Shown here: piece after piece, positions 1-8,787 of the stretch | Layout of the letters: each line of letters opens with the position of its first letter | Numbering within the stretch: the stretch's first letter is position 1 | Assembly: GCA_021776135.1 (NCBI GenBank) | Contig: JAJFGL010000036.1 | Coordinates: forward strand, 160,473-224,472 | Direction of reading: 5' to 3' | DNA from: Kiloniellaceae bacterium | GTDB lineage: Bacteria; Pseudomonadota; Alphaproteobacteria; Kiloniellales; J153 | DNA length: 64,000 bases | Program-made: the position numbers and the translations under genes | The notes under the pieces: model-generated | What the model was told of the DNA's origin: nothing | The model's database searches: none | Seen by the model: only the letters and a program-made list of their open reading frames with translations

Positions 1-2
1 TC

Positions 3-155
3 CTGGCCGGGGACGTCATCGCCAAGCTGGTTGTGACAGCACCCGCTACCGCACCGATTGAGATTCCGCTGCAAGCCGGCGAATCGGTTGAGCGCCTGGG
101 CATGTTCGGGCGCCTGGCCGCGGCGCTCAAGTTCCTGATTTTCGGGGCCTCATAA
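3..155 (+). CDS. C-terminus of D-alanyl-D-alanine carboxypeptidase (5' end outside window)
   Basis: Open frame LAGDVIAKLVVTAPATAPIEIPLQAGESVERLGMFGRLAAALKFLIFGAS*; C-terminal style of DacA/DacC proteins and position upstream of tmk. Confidence 0.6.
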   Translation: MAGDVIAKLVVTAPATAPIEIPLQAGESVERLGMFGRLAAALKFLIFGAS

Positions 156-1316
156 CGGCGCGCGCCGGGCCAATGCCCGCCAGGCCATGGCGGCCAAATA
201 TATCAGGAAACAGACAGCCATGATATACGGCAAGCCATGGGGCCCAAAACCGGCCATGGACCAACCGCCGATGACCGAGCCGATCAAGGCGCCGATCCCC
301 CACATGCTGGCGAAGGCGGCGTTGCCCGCGATCAGCTCTTCGCCTTCGAAACGATCGCCGAGCGCGGCCAAGCCGACCGTGTACATGCCATAGCCGCTGG
401 CCCCGGCAATCAGCAGCACCGGCCACATGGCCAAGCTGCCCATGACCTGCGGAAGAAGCATCAACAAAGCCGCCGTGACAAAGGCAAGCGCAGCCATGAC
501 GCCGCGTTTTGGATAAGTATCCGCCAGCCAGCCGATAGGGAACTGCAGGACCACATTGCCGACGATCAAGGCGGTCAAGGCATTGGTCGCCATGGCCACG
601 TCCAAGCCTATGAGGATCCCATAGACCGGCAACAAGGACAGGGTTCCGGCATCGAAAATCGCGAACACGGCGATCGCTGCCAGCAACATGGGCGCTTTAC
701 CCACAAACGATAGCACGCCCGCGGTCCGGGCTTCGTGCGGCGCCGACTGCCGGTCGTCCTTGACCAGGCTAAGCGGAATAATGCCAAGCACGATCACTAG
801 GGCGCCGAGGAGGAACGGCAGCCAGCCATCGATGCCTATCCACGAGATCAACGCCGGCCCGGCGCCGAAACTGGCCGACATGATGCTGCCGTAAATCGCC
901 ACGATCCGGCCGCGCTTTTCATTGCCGGAGAACTTGACGATCCAGGTTTCGCTGAGCACGAACAAGGTCGCGACCGTCATGCCCTGCAACAGCCGTAAAA
1001 TGAACCAAACGTCCAGGCGGTCGAAAACCTTGAACCCAATGAACAGCAAACCCGTCAAGACCGCCGCCATGACCGCAAGGTTGCGCGAGCCGAATTTGCG
1101 GGCCGCGGCCGGAATGAGGGACGCCGACAAGAGAATACCGATCGGCGACATGGCGGCATTGATGCCGATCAGCTCCGGCGAAACGCCCCGGGCTTCCAGA
1201 ATCAGCGACAACAGAGGATAGGACATGCCGAAGGCGAAGCCGAATACGCTGATGGCCGCGAAGGCGGCGGCCAGATTGCGCCACTTGGCGGCGTCGATTG
1301 GCGGAGACGTGTTCAT
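150..1316 (-). CDS. MFS transporter
   Basis: 388-aa polytopic protein, MFS pattern (FGMSYPLLSLILEARG..., RGRIVAIYGSIMSASFGAGP). Confidence 0.85.
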   Translation of the reverse strand: MNTSPPIDAAKWRNLAAAFAAISVFGFAFGMSYPLLSLILEARGVSPELIGINAAMSPIGILLSASLIPAAARKFGSRNLAVMAAVLTGLLFIGFKVFDRLDVWFILRLLQGMTVATLFVLSETWIVKFSGNEKRGRIVAIYGSIMSASFGAGPALISWIGIDGWLPFLLGALVIVLGIIPLSLVKDDRQSAPHEARTAGVLSFVGKAPMLLAAIAVFAIFDAGTLSLLPVYGILIGLDVAMATNALTALIVGNVVLQFPIGWLADTYPKRGVMAALAFVTAALLMLLPQVMGSLAMWPVLLIAGASGYGMYTVGLAALGDRFEGEELIAGNAAFASMWGIGALIGSVIGGWSMAGFGPHGLPYIMAVCFLIYLAAMAWRALARRAPL

Positions 1317-1400
1317 GGAGCTTTCTGACGCAGCAGGAACGGCGCGTCAATCCGCCTGGCGATTTGACGGCGGGGGCGCGGAAACGGCACAGTGCCACCC

Positions 1401-2036
1401 ATGACGCGTGGCAAGTTCATAACCCTTGAAGGCGGGGAGGGGGCGGGGAAATCGACCCAGATTTCCCTGCTGGCCGAAGCCTTGCGGGCCAGCGGACTTA
1501 AGGTCCACACCACCCGCGAACCGGGCGGCAGCCCGGGGGCCGAGGATATCCGCAAGCTGCTTGTGATCGGCGATGCCGGGCGTTGGGACGCCTTGAGCGA
1601 GGCGCTTCTGCACTTCGCCGCCCGCCGCGATCACGTCCAGAAAACCATCCTGCCCAAGCTTGAGGCGGGAACCTGGGTGCTGTCCGACCGTTTCCTGGAT
1701 TCGACCATGGCCTACCAGGGCTACGCCCAGGGCCTGGGCCGCGATGCCATAGCGACCCTGGCCAAGCTGACCCTGGACGATTTTCTGCCCGATATGACCC
1801 TGATTCTGGATTTGGATGTAGAAACCGGCCTGGCGCGCGCAACCGCCCGCCAAGACGGCGAAGACCGCTATGAGCGCCTGGGCGCGGCCTTCCACAACAG
1901 CTTGCGGAACGCCTTCCGCGACATCGCGCAACGCGAACCGGAACGTTGCGCCGCCATCGATGCCAGCGGCGATATCAACGCGGTTCAAACCGTCCTGCGC
2001 GCCGCCGTGGCGGCGCGCTTCGGCCTGTCCTTATGA
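1401..2036 (+). CDS. tmk: dTMP (thymidylate) kinase
   Basis: GKFITLEGGEGAGKSTQ P-loop, REPGG, DRFLDSTMAYQG motifs. Confidence 0.96.
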   Translation: MTRGKFITLEGGEGAGKSTQISLLAEALRASGLKVHTTREPGGSPGAEDIRKLLVIGDAGRWDALSEALLHFAARRDHVQKTILPKLEAGTWVLSDRFLDSTMAYQGYAQGLGRDAIATLAKLTLDDFLPDMTLILDLDVETGLARATARQDGEDRYERLGAAFHNSLRNAFRDIAQREPERCAAIDASGDINAVQTVLRAAVAARFGLSL

Positions 2037-3151
2037 GCGAACCCGAAAACAGCCAGGACGGCCCGCCCGAACCGCGCGCCAATCCTGAATTGCTCGACCG
2101 CGAGGCGGCGGAGCGGACCCTGCTGCGGGCCTTTCGCTCGGGGCGCTTGCCCCATGCCTGGCTCCTGAGCGGCCCACGCGGCATCGGCAAGGCGACTCTG
2201 GCCTATCGCTTCGCGCGCTTCATTCTGGCGGAACCGGCGGCCGGGCAGGGGCCCGATTTGTTCGGCGCTGCTTCGGCGCCCCGCAGCGATCTATTTCTGG
2301 ACCCGTCCAAGGCGATCTTCCAAAGAGTCGCCGCCGGCGGCCACCCGGACCTGCGCAGCCTTGAGATCGGCGCCGACCCCAAAACCGGGCGTCCCAGGCG
2401 GGAAATCGTTATCGACGATGTCCGCAAGATCGGTCAATTCATGCGCATGACCCCGGCCGAGGGCGGGTGGCGGATCGTGATCGTCGATGCGATCGATAAC
2501 TTGAACCGCAACGCCGCCAATGCCCTGCTCAAGGTCTTGGAAGAACCGCCGGAACGGGCCTTGCTGATCCTGGTCAGCCATGCGCCCGGAAGCTTACTGT
2601 CGACCATTCATTCCCGCTGTTGCCATCTGCCCCTGGCGCCTCTGGGCGACGCCACGCTGGCACACCTCATGGCGCGTTTCGCACCGGAGCTTCCGGCCGG
2701 GGACCGGGCCGCCCTGGTGGCCATGGGCGAGGGCAGTATCGGCCGCGCCCTGGACCTCGCCGCCGCCGGCGGCTTGGAGCTCTACCGCGAACTCCTGTCT
2801 GTCCTAGCGGACCTGCCCCGGCTTGAGTCGGGCAAGCTTCATGCCCTGGGCGACCGCCTGGCCAAGGGCGGTGACGAGACCGCGTTCCGCACCGGCATGG
2901 AGTTGCTGATCTGGTGGCTGGCGCGCAGCATCCGGGGCGCGGCAGAAGCCAAACCGCCACCGGAGATCCTGGCCGGGGAGGCGGCGCCCTCCGCGCTTCT
3001 GGCGGCGGGGCCCGGACTTGCACGATGCCTGCCGCTATGGGACAAAATCACGCGGCTCTACGCTCAGGCGGACGCGGTCAAGCTGGACCGCAAGCAGGTT
3101 GTCGTCACCGCGCTTCTGGAACTCGAGGCAGCCACGGCCCCGCGGTCGTGA
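2033..3151 (+). CDS. holB: DNA polymerase III subunit delta'
   Basis: HAWLLSGPRGIGKATLAYRFA; NAANALLKVLEEPP; ATGA overlap with tmk. Confidence 0.94.
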   Translation: MSEPENSQDGPPEPRANPELLDREAAERTLLRAFRSGRLPHAWLLSGPRGIGKATLAYRFARFILAEPAAGQGPDLFGAASAPRSDLFLDPSKAIFQRVAAGGHPDLRSLEIGADPKTGRPRREIVIDDVRKIGQFMRMTPAEGGWRIVIVDAIDNLNRNAANALLKVLEEPPERALLILVSHAPGSLLSTIHSRCCHLPLAPLGDATLAHLMARFAPELPAGDRAALVAMGEGSIGRALDLAAAGGLELYRELLSVLADLPRLESGKLHALGDRLAKGGDETAFRTGMELLIWWLARSIRGAAEAKPPPEILAGEAAPSALLAAGPGLARCLPLWDKITRLYAQADAVKLDRKQVVVTALLELEAATAPRS

Positions 3152-3187
3152 CCCTTCCTTGACATAAGGCATATACGAGGCTCCCTC

Positions 3188-4744
3188 ATGGCGGATAAGG
3201 CTTCCGCGTACTACGTCACGACGCCGATCTATTACGTCAACGACGTGCCGCACATTGGCCATGCCTACACGACCCTGGCCTGCGATGCCCTGGCGCGCTA
3301 CATGCGTTTGGCGGGGCGCGACGTGAAGTTCCTGACCGGCACCGACGAGCATGGCCAGAAGGTCGAAGCATCGGCCCAGGCAGCGGGAGTGGACCCGCAA
3401 AGCTTCACCGACCGGGTATCGCGGAATTTCCGCGAGCTTTCGGCCGCGTTAAATTTTTCCAACGACGACTTCATCCGCACGACCGAGGCGCGCCACACCC
3501 GCAGCTGCCAGGCGCTCTGGGAAAAACTCTTGGCGAACGGCGAGATTTACCTGGGCAGCTACGCCGGCTGGTACGCGATCCGCGACGAGGCCTTCTATAC
3601 CGAAAGCGAGCTCAAGACCAGCCCCGACGGCACCAAGGAAGCGCCCAGCGGCGCCGCGGTCGAGTGGCTCGAGGAACCCTCGTACTTTTTCCGGCTCTCG
3701 GCCTGGCAGGACAAGCTGCTCGACTTCTATGCCGCGAACCCCGGCTTCATCCTGCCCGAAACCCGGCGCAACGAAGTTATCAGTTTCGTCAAGGGCGGCC
3801 TCAAAGACCTGTCCATCAGCCGCACCACCTTCACCTGGGGAATTCCGGTTCCCAACGACCCGGACCACATCATGTATGTATGGTTGGACGCCCTGACCAA
3901 CTACATAACGGCGCTCGGCTATCCGGACATGCAAAGCGACGAGTTCCAGACCTACTGGCCGGCGGATGTGCAAATGGTCGGCAAGGACATCGTGCGCTTT
4001 CACGCGGTCTATTGGCCGGCCTTCCTCATGGGCGCCGGAATAGCGCCGCCAAAGCGCGTCTATGCCCACGGATGGTGGACCAACGAGGGCCAGAAGATTT
4101 CCAAGTCCACGGGCAACGTCATCGACCCCCACGATCTGGTCGCGCGCTACGGTCTCGACCAAGTCCGGTATTTCCTGTTGCGCGAGGTGCCCTTCGGCAA
4201 CGACGGCGATTTCTCGCACCGGGCCATGGTCGGACGCGTGAACAACGACCTGGCCAACGATTTCGGCAATCTGGCGCAGCGCAGCCTGTCCATGATCGCC
4301 AAGAACTGCGCCGGGCTGGTGCCGGAACCGGGCGGCTTCACGGCCGCCGACGAGGCGCTTCTCGGCGCCGCGCGGGATTTGCGCGCCCGCCTGGACGCCG
4401 ACTACGGCATCCAGGTCTTCAACCGGGCGCTGGAGGCGACCTGGGCGGTGATCGCGGACGCCAACCGCTATATCGACGAGCAGGCGCCCTGGGCCCTGCG
4501 CAAGAACGACCCGCCGCGCATGGGCACGGTCCTTTATACGGTCGCGGAAACCCTGCGCCACCTGGCGATTCTATCGCAGCCGATCATGCCCGGCGCCATG
4601 AGCGTCATGCTGGACCAACTGGGCGTGGCGGCGGGCAAACGCGATTTCGCCGCCCTGGCGGAGGCCCTGAGGCCGGGCACGAGGCTGCCTAAACCCCAAG
4701 GCATCTTCCCGCGCTATGCCGAGGAAGAGGGCGGGGACGCCTAG
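3188..4744 (+). CDS. metG: methionyl-tRNA synthetase
   Basis: YYVTTPIYYVNDVPHIGHAYTT; KISKSTGN (KMSKS-type) motif. Confidence 0.97.
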   Translation: MADKASAYYVTTPIYYVNDVPHIGHAYTTLACDALARYMRLAGRDVKFLTGTDEHGQKVEASAQAAGVDPQSFTDRVSRNFRELSAALNFSNDDFIRTTEARHTRSCQALWEKLLANGEIYLGSYAGWYAIRDEAFYTESELKTSPDGTKEAPSGAAVEWLEEPSYFFRLSAWQDKLLDFYAANPGFILPETRRNEVISFVKGGLKDLSISRTTFTWGIPVPNDPDHIMYVWLDALTNYITALGYPDMQSDEFQTYWPADVQMVGKDIVRFHAVYWPAFLMGAGIAPPKRVYAHGWWTNEGQKISKSTGNVIDPHDLVARYGLDQVRYFLLREVPFGNDGDFSHRAMVGRVNNDLANDFGNLAQRSLSMIAKNCAGLVPEPGGFTAADEALLGAARDLRARLDADYGIQVFNRALEATWAVIADANRYIDEQAPWALRKNDPPRMGTVLYTVAETLRHLAILSQPIMPGAMSVMLDQLGVAAGKRDFAALAEALRPGTRLPKPQGIFPRYAEEEGGDA

Positions 4745-4774
4745 GGCCTGTTGACACTTAGGATGCCGTCGCGG

Positions 4775-4869
4775 TTGGGCCAAAATGACGCGAGGTTAGG
4801 AGCGAGGACGCAGGACATGCTGAGCATATTCAAGAACGAGCGACGCGGCCTCGCGACATTTTGGCCCAA
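4775..4869. repeat. internal hairpin A of the MITE
   Basis: TTGGGCCAAAATGaCGCGAGG (4775-4795) pairs with CCTCGCGaCATTTTGGCCCAA (4849-4869), one mismatch. Confidence 0.85.
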
Positions 4870-4885
4870 TCCCTCTGGGACGGGT

Positions 4886-4971
4886 CGGATTATCCCACCC
4901 GCCGCGTCGCGAACGGCTTGTGGGGGGCCTGCCACACGGCGCCGTCCGCTCCTAACGGGTGGGATAATCCG
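4886..4971. repeat. internal hairpin B of the MITE
   Basis: CGGATTATCCCACCCG (4886-4901) and CGGGTGGGATAATCCG (4956-4971), perfect 16-bp inverted repeat. Confidence 0.88.
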
Positions 4972-5017
4972 ATCCCGCCTCGGCGGCATCCTAAGTGTCA
5001 ACAGGCCCTAACCCGCC

Positions 5018-5806
5018 ATGCTGATCGATTCCCACTGTCATCTGGATTACCTGGCCCGCGACGGCGACCTGGACGCGGTCATCGCCCGCGCCCGCGACGC
5101 CGGTGTCGGCGCCATGATCACCATCTGCACTAAGCTGTCCGAGTTCGAGGCCGTGCGCGCCATCGCGGCGGGTCACGATGACATCTGGTGCTCCCTGGGG
5201 GTTCACCCGCATGAAGCGGCGGAGGAGGGGCAAAGCACCGCCGATCGCCTGATCGAACTCTCCCTTGCCGCCGAGGTCGTTGGCATCGGTGAGACCGGCC
5301 TCGACTATTTCTACGAACACTCTCCGCGACAGGCGCAGCAGGACAGCTTCCGCGCCCACATCGCGGCGGCGCGCGAGACCGGCCTGCCGCTTATCGTTCA
5401 CTCCCGCGACGCCGATGAGGATACCATTGCGATCCTGCGGGACGAATACGCCAAGGGTCCATTCGGCGGCGTCATTCATTGCTTCACCGCCGGCCGCGAA
5501 CTGGCCCAGGCGGCGCTCGAAATCGGGTTTTACATCTCCGCCGCTGGCATCGTGACCTTCAAGAACGCCGATGACTTGCGCGCCGCGCTACGCGAGGTGC
5601 CGCTGGACCGCTTGCTGGTCGAAACCGACTCGCCCTACCTGGCACCGGTGCCCATGCGCGGCAAGCGTAATGAGCCGGCCTTCGTCGCCCATACCGCCGC
5701 CGCCCTAGCCAAGCTGAAAGAGGTTTCCGTCGCCGAGACAATAAAAGCCACCGGCGATAACGCCTTGCGCCTCTTCGCCAAGATCCAGCGGCCGGGCGGC
5801 GTATGA
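5018..5806 (+). CDS. tatD: TatD family hydrolase (DNase)
   Basis: MLIDSHCHLDYLARDGDLD; VGIGETGLDYFYEHSP; LLVETDSPYLAP. Confidence 0.93.
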   Translation: MLIDSHCHLDYLARDGDLDAVIARARDAGVGAMITICTKLSEFEAVRAIAAGHDDIWCSLGVHPHEAAEEGQSTADRLIELSLAAEVVGIGETGLDYFYEHSPRQAQQDSFRAHIAAARETGLPLIVHSRDADEDTIAILRDEYAKGPFGGVIHCFTAGRELAQAALEIGFYISAAGIVTFKNADDLRAALREVPLDRLLVETDSPYLAPVPMRGKRNEPAFVAHTAAALAKLKEVSVAETIKATGDNALRLFAKIQRPGGV

Positions 5807-6585
5807 AGGTTACCCTGCTAGGCTGCGGCGGGTCGGGCGGCGTGCCGGTGGCCGACGGTACGCCGGGCGGCTCTTGGGGTAACTGCGACCCGGCCAATAC
5901 CAAGAACCGGCGCCGACGGGTGTCGATCCTGGTGGAGCAGGGGGGCACCACGGCCCTGGTCGATACCTCGCCTGACTTGCGGCTTCAGCTTATCGACGCC
6001 GGGGTGCGCGATCTTGACGCCGTGATCTATACCCACGCCCATGCCGATCATGTCCACGGCATCGACGAACTGCGAGCCATGGCCAGAACCCACGGCGGAC
6101 CCATCGACGCCTTCATGGACTCGCGCACCCATCGCGATCTTACCGGGCGCTTCCCCTATATCTTTACCTCGACCCACGATACCGAGAGCCTGTATCCGGC
6201 GCTCATGCGCGACCATGAGATCGAGAGTGCATTTTCTACCGGCGCGATCGATGTCGTGCCGTTTTTCCAAGAACACGGGACCGGGGGCTCCCTGGGCCTG
6301 CGTTTTGGGCCCGTGGCTTACTCGACCGACGTCAAGCGCCTGGACGCCGCCGCCTTCGCGGCCCTTGACGGCATCGAGGTATGGATCGTCGATTGCCTGC
6401 GCGAAGACCCGCATCCGACCCACGCGCACCTGGCCCTGACCCTGGAGTGGATCGCCCAGGTTAAACCCAAACGCGCGATCCTGACCCACCTGAACCATCA
6501 AGCCGACTACGAAACCATCCTCGCCAAGTGCCCGCCAGGCGTCGAACCCGGCTACGATGGCATGACGATCGAGATGGATATCTGA
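5803..6585 (+). CDS. MBL-fold metallo-hydrolase (PhnP-like)
   Basis: GCGGSGGVPVADG; THAHADHVHGIDELR; LTHLNHQADY. Confidence 0.9.
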   Translation: MKVTLLGCGGSGGVPVADGTPGGSWGNCDPANTKNRRRRVSILVEQGGTTALVDTSPDLRLQLIDAGVRDLDAVIYTHAHADHVHGIDELRAMARTHGGPIDAFMDSRTHRDLTGRFPYIFTSTHDTESLYPALMRDHEIESAFSTGAIDVVPFFQEHGTGGSLGLRFGPVAYSTDVKRLDAAAFAALDGIEVWIVDCLREDPHPTHAHLALTLEWIAQVKPKRAILTHLNHQADYETILAKCPPGVEPGYDGMTIEMDI

Positions 6586-6780
6586 ACTAATAGGGCTTTG
6601 TATTGAGTGTGAGGTTACTGTCTTTATTTCTTTAACCGTCACGGTTTTATCGATCGGATATCTGTGCAGAAATTCGCGATAGAAAAGAGCCAAATTCAGA
6701 ACGGCCCCTGCATTAAAATGAAGAGAAAAATGGGCTTAGTTCACTCTTTTTCTTTGTGGAGGATGCCTTCAAAGTTTGTA

Positions 6781-8448
6781 TTAGGGTCCAATAATGTCGC
6801 CTTTTCGCCGAACTCTCATATTTCCGAGAGCACTCCAAAGCATTGGAGCCACAGAAAGCCGTACTCCTTTCTCTAGGTCTTCAGGGTGTAATTCATACGA
6901 GCTATGAAAAGAGAAGTGTACGGGCTCACTTTTATTGGGCTTAACCCCAACAGCGCCTATTTTGTAAAAGATTGTTACGAGGTTCGATCGAACTTTTTCG
7001 AAAGAACAACGATCGTACATAAAATTATTTGCAATCTGCGGCATATTATCTGGGGCTTCTGGTCTATCGCATAAAGATAAAATCGTCCTTTCAAAAATTT
7101 CCTCAGATAAATCCCAATAATCTATGCGTGTTGGCATACGGCGAAGAACTTCGAGACATAATTCAAGATTAGGGTACTCATCTTTCCATTCTGTGCACAA
7201 TGCACGAAGTCGTTTTTTAGAATATATGATCTCCGCTTTATCGATATCCTCGGCTGTTATAGTATTTTTCCCTACAACCTGGATGAAAATGGTATTTATA
7301 AAGGCAATAATATCTCTCGGGCGCATTTGTGTTCTTTGGATCAGATAGTCAAATGTCTTTCCTTGTTGCCTGTATCTTGAAGGAAATATATCATTAAATT
7401 GAACATTCTCCTTCGTGTATTGCCGTCTGAAAAGTTCACCGATGCGTCTATTCACTAATAAATAAAGGTTGTCCCTATTCCAGGTGATCGGAATATGGAA
7501 ATCTTCATACTTCTCTTCCTGAAATCCACCCGATTTTGTGTATTTATATACACGCTCAATTAAATCTTGCCGTAGTGCGATTACTAATTTGACGGTTCTT
7601 ATTTTCCTAAACGCTTTGATAGCTTCTATTAGGGAACGTATTAACCGATACCTTAGGGCATCATCGACCCAGTTTTCGTCAAGTTTATCAATAACTATGT
7701 AATATTTATTCTGCTTGTTTGTAAAAATATCATCCGCGATCACGTTCATTAGGACGCTTAGCTTCTTGATTTGAACCTCGTTCACAACTTTTGTGGCATC
7801 TGTTACCAGCTCGAATTTTTTTTCACCATGAATTTTCGCAGATCCTTGAGCGTTTAATGGAACCCCTAGATTGGTTAAATCGACACCTGCCTGGAGATCA
7901 TTTTCGAAGCCTGTTACGATTTCTTTGATGCGCTCCTGAGTTTGTTCCCAGAAATGCGTTCCCCATTCTTCGAGGTACTCGAGTGATAGTTTTTTACCTT
8001 CGTTTTTAACAACTATGCCCTTGATTGATTCTATAGCTTTCTGGAAATCATTTACGTCCCGAATGTTATAATGATAATTTAGGAGCTCAACGCACAGGAC
8101 GTGTCGCCAAAGGAGTTGAAAAAATAAATCTAGATCTACTCCTATGCCATGAAAAAAAGAAAGTATGTTGGAGTTAGAAATGAAATTCAGTGCTAAATCT
8201 TCAGGGTCTATTCGAATAACATGATCTTGTGTTGAAATTATCTTCAAAATTGCTGCTGTCTTACCACATCCTGTTCGCCCTACTAAGATGCTGCCTGGAT
8301 CTTCGGTTGCTAGAGCCTGTTCGACATGGCCAATGTCGATGTAACATTGATCTAGAAATTCAATATCATCTTCCGCGTCAGCGAAACCAATCCGAACGCC
8401 TGTACGAAAGGCAATCTTATTTACTGGGAATTTTGATATTTTCGCCAT
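6781..8448 (-). CDS. P-loop ATPase, resembling the Sll1717-type family; horizontally acquired candidate
   Basis: Walker A GRTGCGKTA; Walker B-like YYIVIDKLDENW; RPRDIIAFIN; clearly AT-rich compared with neighbours. Confidence 0.75.
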   Translation of the reverse strand: MAKISKFPVNKIAFRTGVRIGFADAEDDIEFLDQCYIDIGHVEQALATEDPGSILVGRTGCGKTAAILKIISTQDHVIRIDPEDLALNFISNSNILSFFHGIGVDLDLFFQLLWRHVLCVELLNYHYNIRDVNDFQKAIESIKGIVVKNEGKKLSLEYLEEWGTHFWEQTQERIKEIVTGFENDLQAGVDLTNLGVPLNAQGSAKIHGEKKFELVTDATKVVNEVQIKKLSVLMNVIADDIFTNKQNKYYIVIDKLDENWVDDALRYRLIRSLIEAIKAFRKIRTVKLVIALRQDLIERVYKYTKSGGFQEEKYEDFHIPITWNRDNLYLLVNRRIGELFRRQYTKENVQFNDIFPSRYRQQGKTFDYLIQRTQMRPRDIIAFINTIFIQVVGKNTITAEDIDKAEIIYSKKRLRALCTEWKDEYPNLELCLEVLRRMPTRIDYWDLSEEIFERTILSLCDRPEAPDNMPQIANNFMYDRCSFEKVRSNLVTIFYKIGAVGVKPNKSEPVHFSFHSSYELHPEDLEKGVRLSVAPMLWSALGNMRVRRKGDIIGP

Positions 8449-8636
8449 ACAACAAATGCCTCAAACAATCACCTTATATATGGTGACATATTAAAACACG
8501 GAGGCCAATATTAGTGAGATTCCACATTTACAGTCTCAAGAGAAAAGGGCTTATTTTTGTGATATTTTGCACACCAATCTATCAATAAGGCCATATCACG
8601 TTCGTTTTCAGACAGAGTACAATGCAATATTCAGCT

Positions 8637-8675
8637 AAGCGCGTAATTTTCCATAATATAAATTATGCGCGCTTT
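8637..8675. repeat. imperfect AT/GC-rich inverted repeat downstream of ftsZ-like gene
   Basis: AAGCGCG..TAATTT / AAATTATGCGCGCTT. Confidence 0.5.
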
Positions 8676-8687
8676 ATTGATTGACGC

Positions 8688-8721
8688 ACAGGTTTTGCCA
8701 TTTGGCAAAAATTATGCCTGT
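8688..8721. repeat. nested palindrome ACAGG-TTTTGCCA-TT-TGGCAAAA-attatg-CCTGT
   Basis: 8-bp perfect arms with 2-nt spacer (8693-8710), flanked by ACAGG/CCTGT. Confidence 0.55.
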
Positions 8722-8787
8722 TCAATGAATTGTGTCAGATTTTTCGTGAATTGGATTAGCTGCGAGGCCTCTGCCCCGCCGCGCTAA

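Larger units (their letters stand above)
4744..5008. mobile_element. MITE-like element, 265 bp, perfect 25-bp terminal inverted repeats, TA target duplication
   Basis: GGGCCTGTTGACACTTAGGATGCCG (4744-4768) and its exact reverse complement (4984-5008); TA at 4742-4743 and 5009-5010; no transposase. Confidence 0.9.

Noticed and set aside
4741-5011. Two opposite-strand ORFs both starting MTLRMP and ending ILSVNRP
   Set aside because: The shared ends are a by-product of the perfect terminal inverted repeats of the MITE, not real proteins.
6664-6876. Small plus-strand ORF at the edge of the AT-rich island
   Set aside because: No domain, overlaps the 3' end of the ATPase gene, no convincing ribosome-binding site.
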